Positions 22,238 to 32,640 of a stretch of DNA of 64,000 nt are shown here, piece by piece. How positions within the stretch are numbered: position 1 is the stretch's first letter; each line of letters begins with the position of its first letter. This DNA is from Vesta saturnalis (Eukaryota; Arthropoda; Insecta; Coleoptera; Lampyridae): assembly GCA_036346205.1 (NCBI GenBank), contig JARFJB010002137.1:244501-308500 (forward strand), in the 5' to 3' direction. The notes under the pieces were generated by a model. It was not told the DNA's origin. It worked only from the letters and a program-made list of their open reading frames with translations, and did no database searches. Position numbers and translations under genes: made by a program.

Positions 22238-23115
22238 TTAATTATTTGGCTGAAGACTTTTACTAACAATATCCTTTTCATTTTCTGCAGACTCTACTAC
22301 GTAACCCTCAGCAACGGAACTAAAACGCCACCCTCCATGGCGTTTTAAAGTGGTAAGATCTCCTCCTTTGTCGACAAGCAACGTTGCTGAGGTACATCTT
22401 AAAGAATGTCCCGTGTACTGCGAGTTGGGTAGATTTAAAAATGATATGACCGCTTTTGCTGCATTGCCCAGTTTATGTATGCCAATCACCATTCTATAGC
22501 ATTTTCAATTTTGATATTTAAAAAAAATCTTTCTTCCTCAAAGTCAGCTGGGCGTAAATTAACGTATAGTCTATATTTAATTATATATTCTTCTCCCACG
22601 ATGGTAAATGATCGATGCTTCCCTGTTTTGATTTCGGGAACTTTTATTACCGATAGCGATTCAAGATCTTCAATGTCATTGACTTTCTTTTTTGACAGTT
22701 TGTTACATCCCCCAGAAACACCAAATAATAAAACAATTTGAAAATGTAGGCAATTTAATACACTCTACAAAATAACGTCTCATCTGGAGCATCAAAGGTG
22801 AAATTGTCAAACTGTTTTGTGGTTAAAACGTTTTCTTTCTTGGGTATACAACCTTCCACTTGCTTCTTGATATTTAACAACGTTTTTATCATTAACCGTA
22901 ACGAGAAGTTTTTCATATTTTCAGCTAATTACGAAATATAGGCGAGTAAAACATTTTCGGAGTACACACTTACATATTTCTTTACACCCCATTTCAAAAA
23001 CCTCTGGTAGGACATCTCATAAACGCCACTAGAATTTGATGGTAACATATTTTTGATTGACACTTTTGCTGCTTCAAGAACTTCGAGCAGAGTGTATTCT
23101 AATTCGGAATCACAT
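22238..23115 (-). pseudogene. Crypton-like tyrosine recombinase (copy b)
   Basis: The minus strand encodes most of a tyrosine recombinase. The SAM-like N-terminal core-binding region includes YEMSYQRFLKWGVKKYVSVY and SENVLLAY, followed by an in-frame TAA and then LAENMKNFSLRLMIKTLLNI, IPKKENVLTTKQFDNF and DAPDETLF. After a frame change the catalytic domain follows: GVSGGCNKLSKKKVNDIEDL, FTIVGEEYIIKYRLYVNLRP, then LPNSQYTGHSLRCTSATLLV (HxxR box kept), GGDLTTLKRHGGW and SVAEGYVVES (His, Trp and the Tyr nucleophile kept). The first catalytic Arg position (usually in GxCRxxEL) appears as Asn. Ends at a stop at 22238. Family usual length is about 350-400 residues. Confidence 0.85.
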
Positions 23116-23494
23116 GATCGTCAGTTCCTTTTTGGAATTATTTGAAACATTTTTAAAATTTACACAAACTGTGACACTTCTAGAATTTTGTCAATTTAAT
23201 TTTGTTTTCGTTTACATCGTAGCACGGAAAAATGATATTTGGTTTTACTATTTAGCTTGATTTTAATCTTTCAATTTCTTACTAAATTATTGTTTTCTAA
23301 ATTTTAGTTTTGTTTTGTTGCAATGTAGGTACTCGTTTGAAAAAAATAGTAATAAAAAACTCCTGACCTGCTCGACTTTGCTATCACCAAAGGTACGTTC
23401 GTAGCAAAATAGAAAGCAATTTTGAGTTAAGTTCGAAGCATTCCCCAATAGTACTAACTTTGAGCACAACCCTCATTTGGTTAACTCTACAACC
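23116..23494. other. No recognisable feature
   Basis: Spacer between the 5' end of recombinase copy b and the Jockey element. A few short frames, none recognisable. Confidence 0.4.
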
Positions 23495-25440
23495 AAAGTT
23501 ATGCACCGCCAAAACAGACTGGGATCAAATCCATCTTTACATCAATGACAACATCAACTTAAGACACCGAATGCACACCACAGTGAAGTAGATGATGTAG
23601 TAGAATACATTACTACGCTTATACAAGAGGCTGTCTGGCAAGCTACCGCAATTGAACATAAAAAAGCACCCGAAATTCATAACATACCGCTACATATAGG
23701 GCAACTCGTAACGGGAAAACGCAGAGCCCGCGCCAAATGGAAAAGATCAACAAAACCTCGAGATAAGAGAACGCTGCTACCCATAAACTTGGAAACGCTA
23801 TTCACGACAACAGAAATGCAACATTCAACTACTACCTCTCTAATCTATCATCCGACAATTGCACTATATGGAAAGCGACTAAAAAGTTTAAACGACCCAT
23901 TAAAGCAATACCACAATTGAGGAAACCTGATAGAAGCTGGGCTTGATCCAATGTCGAAAAAGCTAATACTCTTGCAGGGCATCTCGAACAAGTCTTTACT
24001 CATTAAGTTAGACTCCATGTTTAAAACTCGAAAATACACCTTTGAAGTCTTTACTCCCAACCCAATTGTATTAATTCTGAACTAGAAATCGAAGACTATC
24101 TTACGTCCCCTGTGTACTCTCCTTACCCTTAAGACCAATCTTCCCTGAGGAAGTGCGCAGACAGATTAACCTAACAAAGTCTTTTAAAGCTACTGGTTAC
24201 GACCTCATTACAGCATCTTCCCAAGAAAGCTGTAGTGCTCATCACTACTGTTTACAACCGTATGATTGCCAACGAATCATTGAAGGAGCTCCAATTGAAG
24301 AAATACTACTCACTCACCAATTTGGTTTTCGTAAAGGTTATTCTACAATCCAGCAATCAAGGAAGCGGGCGAGGGCAAGTGAATGTGTGCCCCAGTATTT
24401 TTAGACATTCAACAAGCTTTTGATAACGTTTAGAAAATCTGAAATTTTTACTTCCGAACTAAATTTCAAACTAGAACGCCACATGGTTTGTGATAAGACA
24501 AAATAACAAAAATCTGTTTATACAAATCAACCACCTTTAATTTTACTCGTTCTGGACTGCTTTATAAAATCAAGAAAAAACTTTCTTATCCAATTTTCCT
24601 CCTCTATAGATCCTACATAACTCAATGATACTTCCAAATCCAGTTCTAGGGCGAATTGTCAAATTATCACCCTGTCAAGTCTGGGGTTCAGCAAGGGAGT
24701 GTTCTCGGTCCCTTTCTTTACCTCCTTTACACAGAAGACATTCCAACAACAGACAATACCTTTATCGCCACCTTTGCTGACGATATAGCAACACTATCAT
24801 CTGATAATGACGCTAATCAGGCATCTGAAAACATTCAGCTACACTTAAACCTTTTACAACGGTGGCTGGATCGGTTGAGGGTTATAGTAAATAATGGAAA
24901 ATCCTGTCGAATCACCTTGACCACTAAACACTCTACTTGTCCTCAAGTTATCATCTATGACCAACCCATCCATATATCAACAGAAGTTAAATATCTAGGA
25001 CTTCACTTGAATCAGCGACTTACCTGGAGAGCTCACATGAAAGCCAAAAGACAACAACTAAATATTAAGACTTTACTTTACTTGGACGCAGATCCACATT
25101 GTCCATAGAAAACAAGCTTTACAAGTTCATCCTTACACCCTTTTGGTCCTACAGAATTGAGCTCTGGGGACGAAGTAAACCGTCGAACACAAAAATTCTC
25201 CCGTCCTACCAGTCGAAAAGCCTTCATGCTATAGCCAATGCCCTTGGAATGTGAGCAATCAAACCCTCCATTTCGACCTCCAAATTCCCTTTCTCACTGA
25301 AGTAATCAGAAATTCTACTGCCAAAAGCAAAGCACGTTCCTTGGAGCATCTCAGTCAACTCATTGCTGATCTTTACTCCTAACAGCCTGTAAGCTAGAAT
25401 ATTCAACAAACTTTGGCCTGAAGACATCATAGAGTAAATC
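23495..25440 (+). pseudogene. Jockey reverse transcriptase pseudogene
   Basis: In order: linker with EVDDVVEYITTLIQEAVWQA, EIHNIPLHIGQLVTGKRRAR and TIWKATKKFKR; RT motifs LTHQFGFRKGYSTIQQ and FLDIQQAFDNV; a 120-base insertion; KIKKKLSYPIFLL; SGVQQGSVLGPFLYLLYTED; the catalytic FADD box in TFADDIATLSS; EVKYLGLHLNQRLTW; then KAKRQQLN and a diverged C-terminus with IADLYS. The longest intact piece is 24656-25108 (150 codons). Several stops and frameshifts show it is inactive, although the FADD box is intact. In a living element this would be a target-primed reverse transcriptase. Confidence 0.92.
24429..24550. repeat. Short repeat inserted in the Jockey RT gene
   Basis: About 122 bases, from GTTTAGAAAATCTG to CTTTAATTTTACTCG, split the codon run DNV...W of the reverse transcriptase; coding resumes on the other side. 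A second copy of the same unit lies at 25671-25806. No coding or clear inverted ends, so it may be a small MITE or SINE piece. Confidence 0.75.
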
Positions 25441-25670
25441 CTGGTGACACGTCGCTGGATGGTGCCCTCCTTATGTTAATACTTACTATGGAGTAGATTG
25501 TAAAGTAGCAGTTGGAAATAAACATATATATATATATTATTCGGAGCAAAATGGCTTTACGTGCTTCGGTTGCTTTGACTGCCTCACTACGTTCGGCAGA
25601 CAAACTGCAAACCTTAACACACAAAGCCTAATTTTTACTCCTAATAATACGAACTATTATTATTTTAAAT

Positions 25671-25806
25671 ACGTTTAGAAAATCTAATTGGAATGTTTGC
25701 TTCTGAATTGAATTAAATTTCAAACTAGAAGGCCACAAAGTTTGTGTAGGACAAAATAACAAAAAAATCTGTTTATTCAAATTAACCACCTTTAATTTTA
25801 CTCATT
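25671..25806. repeat. Second copy of the short repeat
   Basis: Matches 24429-24550: TTTAGAAAATCT, AATTTCAAACTAGAA, GGCCACAAAGTTTGTG, GACAAAATAACAAAAA and ACCACCTTTAATTTTACTC. It lies just beyond the 3' end of the Jockey element. Confidence 0.8.
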
Positions 25807-25809
25807 CAA

Positions 25810-28160
25810 CCCTATAGAAAAAGAAACGCTCTAATATAACCAAATAATACGAAGTAATATCAAAGTAATGACTTTGATCACAAAAGTGTATTCTAAAGAT
25901 TAAATCACTAAAATTAATTTGATTGATACCTTAAACTAAAGCTTTTGGTCTACATCATAATTCCTTAGAACGTTTACGAAGTGATTTGGGACTGAAATTA
26001 ATCTGCAAATACCCTAAGTAATCGTACCTTAAATAGATTAAAAAATTTATATAGGTATTTTTATAAAAAAAGTATACAATTTTTAATTATACATTACGTG
26101 CATAAATTTTTAAATTGTAGGATTTTCTTTTACTTTTTACATGCTTTTGCTTTTATATTTTCATTGAAAGTTATTGAGTGCTGTGGCTAGCTTTTAAAAT
26201 CTTGTCCCGAGTATTGATTTTCTTTATAACAAGAGGTGTTTACCCGCAGTTGTGCGACAAAGAATGTTATACCTAATTAATCTGTTGTGCTGGATACTAT
26301 CCATTAGTGTTGCACATTTAACGTAATACTGCTTAATTAATTTTTCAAATGAGTTGAGATTAAAAATATTGGAATATACTAAAAAATAAAATTTTACGCA
26401 TATTAACCTTAGGAAAAGATTAAAGTATTTTGTGGTAGTAAATTTAATACAAGGCGCAGCATGAATGCATAAACTTGTAATATTACTGCACCACTTTGAC
26501 AACTAATGTGTTGGATATTGCAAGCGTGGTTTTCAAAGAGAAACGACACATTCTTTTTTTTCTGTATACCAACCTATACGTGTTTAAAAAATCATGTTTA
26601 TGTACCTTTACAGCTGTGAAACCTGAAGCAAAATTCCTTCTTTATCTTATTGACTATAATTTATTGCATTTTGATACAACACTTGACCCTATCCTTTTAC
26701 ACAAAACAAAAATAAGTCTGTGTGATCTTAGTTATTATGTGTACGTGTACACTAAGAGTAATTAATTCTACCTGCAACATGGAGTATGCATTCATATAAC
26801 GTGTTCAGAAAAGTAAAACTGATGTACCTTGTAGCGAAAGTGCTAAAGGGGTTAGAATCTTAACGAAAGTTTATTTTTTGCTCCATTATACGGATACGCC
26901 ATATAATAAAATTTAAATTCAAGGTTGGGATGTGACATACTTTCGGTTCGGTGGTAAGAATTGTCAAAATATTGATCAGTGTTAGTAAAACGCATTTACA
27001 GTTAGTTGCATTTCTTATATCCATAATTTTGTATTATGTGCACACTGTTAATTCCTGTAAGTACGCACGATTTGAAAAAATATCGTATACTCCAATTAAT
27101 TTTTAATTAATATGCATATATTTGAACGAATATAATTCTTGGTTGTAATTCTATGAACGAATACTAAACATAGTATGCCGATAAGAAATCATAATCACGC
27201 ACTTTCTGAGTTAATATACAATTAGTGACTGCAATTTATTTTAATTTCGACATTGCGTGACCGATTTATTAAATATTTTTAACATTCTTTTTGTAAAAGC
27301 TTTTTTTTTGTTTTATTTCTAAACATCTGTTTGCGTCATATATAAAGCGTTCTAATCAAAATTATTTTTAATATGCTAATAAATAATTTTTTTGAAGTTA
27401 TGAGTACATAAAATTCCCATTTTATACAAATATAATACAAAATTATAATCGTTTTGATATATTTCCGCCTGTAAAATTTTTGTATAATTGTAAAATGATT
27501 AAAACAACATTTGCTTAAGTATTTTAAGATACAGTGTAATGAGTTATTGATTTATTCCAACAGTTAGATCAATAAATAACTTTGACATTTCTCTTTTATC
27601 TCTGTGTTCTATAGGATTTAACATATGTTATATTACTGTGCATGATTTAGAAATTGTCGTTCACTAAAAATCCACAAAGCTCTATCGTAAAGTAGGTACG
27701 TGTTCGAAATTTTTCATTTTGAAGTTTTGAATAAATTAAAAACTTGTAAAATAACATGCTCTATTTATAAATCTATTTTAATAACAAGTTAAAAAATATA
27801 TATTTTTGAGTAACCTCACATTACTCCTTAAGTGACGTATTACTGAAATTTATAAATAAAGGAATATATATGAATATCTATATTTATTAATTCATTATTT
27901 TTCTGGTAATAAATGAGGACCTAAGTAGCAAATTCTGTTTCTATAATGATAAACTAAAGACCTATCTTTTGATCCATAGAAAATACTGGTTCAAAAATTT
28001 ATTTTAGAACTGTTGATAAATGAGCGAACATTAATTGTATTAATACATACAAGTGTTTTTTATTAGTATAGACAATTGGTTAGACATGTTCAACTGAAAT
28101 CTGCAGAGATCGGTAACAAATTACACTAATGCAAGGCGCATCATGCGTTATTTACTTTAT
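25810..28160. other. No recognisable feature
   Basis: AT-rich DNA. Open frames near 26224-26765 are short, overlap on both strands and match nothing I know. No RNA fold or shared repeat seen. Confidence 0.45.
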
Positions 28161-28163
28161 AAG

Positions 28164-28178
28164 GATATATATATATAT

Positions 28179-28219
<41 letters not shown>

Positions 28220-28220
28220 G
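28164..28220. repeat. TA microsatellite, imperfect
   Basis: TA units interrupted by one TTA and one TG step. Confidence 0.95.
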
Positions 28221-28329
28221 TTCTTTGTTACCATACTATTCATTGTTCAATTACGTATCTAAATGTATAGCAAACGATTCAATTCAAATCGTTTAATATA
28301 TCACTGATAATCATCGCACAGCCGAAACG

Positions 28330-28724
28330 GCTCGGCTGATCTACTTCAAAGTTTGACAGGACCTTCCTTTCGTGCCCTAGGCGTCGAAATTAGGCCCCTA
28401 AGTGCCAAAAAAAGTAAAAAAAAAGGATTTTCTGACCAAAACGGCGCCCTGCGTCCGAAATATCAACTCGATCGAAAAAATCTCGGACACGTCGATTTTC
28501 AGTCTGCAGTCTTCTCCGACGGTCAAAAAAATTTTACAGTGGCGTGAGGCCGGGTGTGGGTGGAAGTCCTAACTGATATATTAACCCTAAACCGTTGGTC
28601 ATAAAGACATGAAATTTGGAGGGTTCTTTTTGAAGTGTAGGTCTCCACTAAGAAAGGGTTTTTCGAAATTCCACTCCTAAGAGGGTGAAATGGGGGGTTG
28701 ATTTTTTTGTGAAACTTTATTCTA
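28330..28724. repeat. GC-richer dispersed-repeat body
   Basis: A block with clearly higher GC than its surroundings and sentence-like segments (CGGCGCCCTGCGTCCGAAAT, GAAATTTGGAGGGTTC, GGGTGAAATGGGGGG) of the kind seen in large non-coding arthropod transposons. It lacks coding capacity on both strands and ends exactly where the tRNA-bearing repeat starts. Family not identified. Confidence 0.4.
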
Positions 28725-28912
28725 TGCAATTAAAAATTATTATTAATTTTATTAAATACATAAATAAAAAGTTTACCTCGAATAGGATTTGGACCTACGA
28801 CCTGTACTTTGCTAGAGTACCGCGCTAACCAACTGCGCCATCAAGGTTCAAGCCTCAATCGATGCAAATTTTGTCTTTATGTATGTAGAACTGATTGGTA
28901 CACATATTCTTC
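28725..28912 (-). repeat. tRNA-bearing repeat, single copy
   Basis: On the minus strand the order is a leader (CAGTTCTACATACATAAAGA, AATTTGCATCGATTGAGGC), the tRNA-like fold, and a tail from AAACTTTTTATTTATG to ATTTTTAATT. This copy is not a palindrome, so it shows the basic unit from which the inverted pairs at 12 kb and 44 kb were built. Confidence 0.85.
28774..28847 (-). tRNA. tRNA-like fold, anticodon AGC (Ala), in a repeat
   Basis: Complete 74-nt cloverleaf on the minus strand: acceptor ACCTTGA/TCGAGGT (one G-U pair), D-stem GCGC/GCGC, anticodon stem GTACT/AGTAC with loop CTAGCAA, variable loop AGGTC, T-arm GTAGG/CCTAT with one G-U pair. Box A (TGGCGCAGTTGG) fits the Pol III consensus; box B (GGTCCAAATCC) has one change. 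The expected alanine G3:U70 pair is absent (C3:G70 here). Repetition in three places with a shared tail makes a tRNA-derived repeat likelier than a functional gene. Confidence 0.55.
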
Positions 28913-28932
28913 AATTAAAATTATGAGACATC

Positions 28933-29372
28933 TATTACGTGTTCTATGGAATTTTTTGATACGACCCGTAATTTAGCGGCCAAAAAATTCCTAAGGTATA
29001 ATTTAAGTGTTAGTTCAATTTTTTTCAATATCTGAGTAACGATTCATTTTATTAGAAAAAGTGTAGACATACTTTTTAAAGAAAATTTAATTTTACATAA
29101 CTTTTCTCTATAAACTTTCTTAATATAATGCAAGGTAACTCTAAAAAATAATTAAATATGAATGAAAATGGTTAAAATGTATTATTGATATTTTGTAGAA
29201 GCGGGCGGCTTTGAAATTTTTTTTTTAAATTAACATGTCTATCGGAAATTAAGTTTTAAACGTCATGCTGACATAGATTACTGTTTTTGTTTTTACAATG
29301 TTGCCTGTTTTGGTTATGAACGTATGAGAGGTTGCAATTTGTTTTAATTTTTACCTTCCAACCTACATATAC
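28933..29372 (+). repeat. Family A, internal copy (copy 4)
   Basis: Shares TTTTTTGATACGACCCGTAA, ATTCCTAAGGTATAATTTAA, TTCAATATCTGAGTAACG and GACATAGATTACTGTTTTTG with other family A copies. At 29345 the 3' region (TTGTTTTAATTTTT) passes straight into ACCTTCCAACCTACATATAC, the start of another unit, as if two family A copies were joined head to tail. Confidence 0.8.
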
Positions 29373-29892
29373 ATATGTAGGTATAGAAGGTTACACAATC
29401 GACTTTTTAAGTTAGCATCTATACTTGAAATCAAATAAGAATAAAGTAGAGGGCGCTTGAATTCAAGTTATGTTTACATTGCTATAATGTATATATGGCG
29501 GCAACATAAGCAAGTCATTGTCCAAGTTTGATGACAAACTCATTCACGAAATTTACAACAGTTTCAATCACTGATATATTTAAAGTTGCTTATATAAACG
29601 TTTATAAGTTGTTTACAATTGTATTCATTAAAATGTTATTATTTACTACATTTAGTACTAAAGCTACTTAAACAGAACTATTTCAAATGTTTTGTATTCT
29701 GTGAATTTAATGTAAAAAATCAATACATGTACTAGTAATCATTAAAATCAGTATAATTTGTCACCCTGTAATTAATGATACCATATTAAACGTCAAAATA
29801 GTGAAAAAAAAAAACAATTTTGAATCATTAATCATATCAGATTATACAAAGCTGCCTGCTAACCACCATAGCTTCATTAGGAGTAAAAAATA
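29373..29892. other. No recognisable gene
   Basis: Contains a short continuation of the second family A unit (AGAAGG, ATCGACTTTTTAAG) up to about 29415, then AT-rich DNA with nothing I recognise. Confidence 0.4.
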
Positions 29893-29942
29893 ATTTAAAT
29901 ATGTGTAATGATGGTGAAAGTCTACATTTTCATAAAAAAAAT
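29893..29942 (+). repeat. Penelope family 2, 3'-end relic
   Basis: TTTAAATATGTGTAATGATG followed by GTGAAAGTCTACATTTTC matches the downstream end of Penelope 2a at 52880-52925 and, inverted, 62384-62420. Confidence 0.65.
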
Positions 29943-30337
29943 AGTTTATTAAAAAACAAGTATAAAAAACCATTGGCGTAGCCACAAGTTTTTTATGAAA
30001 CACGTTTTTTAGGCTATTTTTTGTAATTTGCCCTTTTTAATCCGTTTTTAAACAAAAATATTTACTTTAGTTGCTTTGGTGGGTGTTTGTGGCGGTTGAC
30101 AATGTCTTAATTATTGAAAGTGAAAATTTGATCTAGTCGCCTTTAGTTTTATTCAAATTCTGTCATAAATACGAAAATGGAAGATAGGCAAGATAATCTT
30201 ACATGTACGCCCCCTGAAATATGAGAAATTGCTAATAATACAGTCGCGAATTTCCTTCCTAATAAATCCTTGGAAGAATATAAGAAGCACTATCAAAAGT
30301 TTGAAACATGGAGCAACGAAAATAAACTTCAAGATAT

Positions 30338-30350
30338 CTCTGAGAACATT
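30338..30350. repeat. Left target-site duplication of RTE copy a
   Basis: CTCTGAGAACATT, repeated exactly at 31780-31792 on the other side of the LINE. Thirteen bases, perfect. Confidence 0.92.
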
Positions 30351-31779
30351 ACTGTAATGTTTTCAATGTATGCCTTATGAGTGGAAAAGTGCCGAGTGAT
30401 TGGAAGAGCGCGATCATTGTACCATTGTATAAGGGTAAGGGGAACAAGAGTAATTGTAAGAACTACAGAGAAATAAGCTTACTCAGCGTGCCTGGTAAAG
30501 TATTTGGAAGAATACCGATTGATAGAGTACGAGAAACTACACAAACTAAGATGTGGGATGTGCAAAGTGGCTTCATGCCAGGGAGGGGATGTGTCGGTCA
30601 GATGGTTGCTCTCTAGCAGGTGACCGAAAAGTGTTTAAAGGTAAAAAAGAAGTTGTACTGTACGTTTGTGGATCTAGAGAAAGCATATGGCATAGTGAAT
30701 AGGAAGAAGCTGTGGGAAATATTAAATGAATATAGTAGTATAGCAGTATACAACGGTAGTCGGGCATGTGTTAGGGGGAGAGGAGGTGTCAGTGAATACT
30801 TTAATATTGAGCAAGGAGTGCGACAAGGTTGTGTGATGTCACCGTGGTTGTTCAATGTATACATGGATAAATGTCTTAGACAAGCATGTACCGATACAAA
30901 TGGTTTAATGGTTGGTGACCTAAATGTACGACTTCTGGTGTATGCAGATGCCACAGTCTTATTGAGTGACAGTGTGGATGAGCTGCAAACCGCTCTGTGG
31001 AAGTTTGATACAGTCTGTGAGAGCATGGACCTAAAGGTAAACGTGAACAAAACTAAGATTGTGGTGTTCAATCGGGAAGGTGGAAAGGAGAGTAGAGTAT
31101 TTACTCTGCAAGATGAGATTGTAGAGCAAGTGGATGAGCTGGTATATCTCGGTAGAATGTTTACTGCAGATGGCACAATTGAGAGCGAGATTGGACGAAG
31201 GGTCAATGCTGGAGGGAAAGTGATTGGAAGTATGTGGACGATAATGAGAAATGAAAGCATGAGCCTAGCTTCGAAACGAGCAATCTATAATGGCTTATTC
31301 GTCCCGTCAGTACTGTATGGAAGTGAGCCATGGGTATGTCAAAAAAAGCAGGAAAGAAAAATAAATGCCGTGGTTATGAGATTCCTGAGAAGCGCATGTG
31401 GTAAAACGAGAAGGGACAAGATAAAAAATGAATGCATAATGACGGAGTGTGGTGAAGAAAAGACGATGATGGATAGATATAAAAGTTCTACATTACGTTG
31501 GTTTGGTCACATTGAGAGAATGAATAACGCAAGATTAACGAAACAAATATATGTGGGTGTGGTTAGGGAAAACTTGTAGTAGAATCTGTGATAAAAGAAC
31601 GAAAGATAAGGAGTTTTAAAAACAAAAGGGCATGTCACAGACTATGTATGAATCTTTCGGAAGCTAGGGAGGTATGCGGAGATAGGAAAGTATGGAGAAG
31701 GATTGTGAATGAAAAATAAATAAGAGGCAGGGATTGTTTTGTCTACCCCGCAAGGGAATGGGGTGAAGGTTAAGTTAAG
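30351..31779 (+). mobile_element. RTE-like LINE copy a, 5'-truncated
   Basis: Bounded by the perfect 13-bp duplication. The 5' end is truncated inside the polyprotein and the 3' end reads GAAGGTTAAGTTAAG, a short TTAAG-type tail shared (inverted) by copies at 44228 and 59646. The clean duplication and single in-frame stop suggest a fairly recent insertion. Confidence 0.92.
30377..31579 (+). pseudogene. RTE-like reverse transcriptase (copy a)
   Basis: One reading frame runs from 30377 to 31579 with a single TAG at 30614. Motifs in order: SDWKSAIIVPLYKGKGNKSN, FMPGRGCVGQMVAL, TFVDLEKAYGIVNRKKLWE, EQGVRQGCVMSPWLFNVYMD, LLVYADATVLLSDS, LKVNVNKTKIVVFNREGG, ELVYLGRMFTADG, SVLYGSEPWVC and LRWFGHIERMN. 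The catalytic YADD box reads YADA, so the second Asp is lost and the enzyme would be dead even without the stop. The frame ends early; a shifted continuation to about 31720 includes AREVCGDRKVWRRIVNEK. The APE-type endonuclease is missing (5' truncation) but is visible in copy b. Confidence 0.93.
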
Positions 31780-32640
31780 CTCTGAGAACATTTTACTTGG
31801 GATTGTGAAATGCAACGTAGGAAGTATAAGGCATCTACTTCATGGACAATTTACTCTATGTTAAGGTCCTGCTTAAACAAATAAAAAATGTTGACATATC
31901 CAAGTATAAGAAACTGCAGGCTTTGATAAAACGGGAATCCCACGATTATACTCCACGTAAACTTAAAATTTTAGAACAGCACGACATTAACAAAATTATT
32001 CAAATTGCCAATAATAAAACGTATCTAGCAATGAAAGTAAGTTCCCATTATTGTAGCTCCAAATTCATCAATGATATTTATTTTAGGTTATCTTGATAAT
32101 GGTCTATTATGGAACATGTAGGTGTGAAGAATTGACGAATATGTATGTAGATGACATACAATATAGAGCTGACTCCGTTGTTGTAGTTATACCTAAAACA
32201 AAAAATTGTATTCCGAGAACTTTCCTTGTGACAGACGAAAATTAGATTGATTTAATTAAAAAATATGCCAACTTAAGGCCGAAGAAAGTAAGTCAGCGGC
32301 GATTCTTTCGAACGTACCGTAATGGTTATTGCATTAATAGCCCAATAGGAATCAATATGATGGGAAAAGGGCCTGAAATAATTGCTGCCTTTCTAGAATT
32401 ACCAAATCCTGAAATTTTTACAGGCCATTGTTTTAGGTGATGTAGTGCCACACATATAGCCAATTCTGGCGGTCATTTATTAACAATAAAACGCTTGGGG
32501 GATGGAAATCTTCAGGTAGTTTACTTCATTTTTAATTACGAGAGGAAGTCTTTTCTGTCTTTACTTCAAGTGTTGCTGAAAGCTATGTTGAAACTTCGTT
32601 GCAAAATAAAATTGAAGTAGCAAAGATGTTTGCATAACAA

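Larger units (their letters stand above)
23495..25640 (+). mobile_element. Jockey-type LINE, 5'-truncated
   Basis: Carries the C-terminal half of a Jockey-type polyprotein (linker, reverse transcriptase, C-terminal region) and a 3' non-coding part up to about 25640. The endonuclease domain is missing. No target duplication was identified. Confidence 0.75.
30177..32640 (+). pseudogene. Crypton-like tyrosine recombinase (copy a), split by LINE
   Basis: Starts MEDRQDN, has a premature stop, then SLEEYKKHYQKFETWSNENK and LQDISENI, the core-binding domain. An RTE-like LINE (30351-31779) interrupts it. Coding resumes in shifted frames: KYKASTSWTIYSMLRSCL, NVDISKYKKLQALIKRES, YTPRKLKILEQHDINKI, then KTKNCIPRTFLVTDEN, KKYANLRP, PEIFTGHCFR (HxxR box kept), SGGHLLTIKRLGGWKSSG (His of KRHGGW replaced by Leu) and VAESYVETSLQNK with the nucleophile Tyr. 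Several stops make it inactive. Family resemblance to copy b is strong across the C-terminus. Such proteins cut and rejoin DNA through a phosphotyrosine link. Confidence 0.85.

Noticed and set aside
26224..26765. Open frames of about 90 codons on both strands
   Set aside because: Opposite-strand neighbours with AT-driven composition and no motif.
30613..31260. 215-codon minus-strand frame opposite the RTE reverse transcriptase
   Set aside because: Shadow of the plus-strand gene, which carries the conserved RT motifs.
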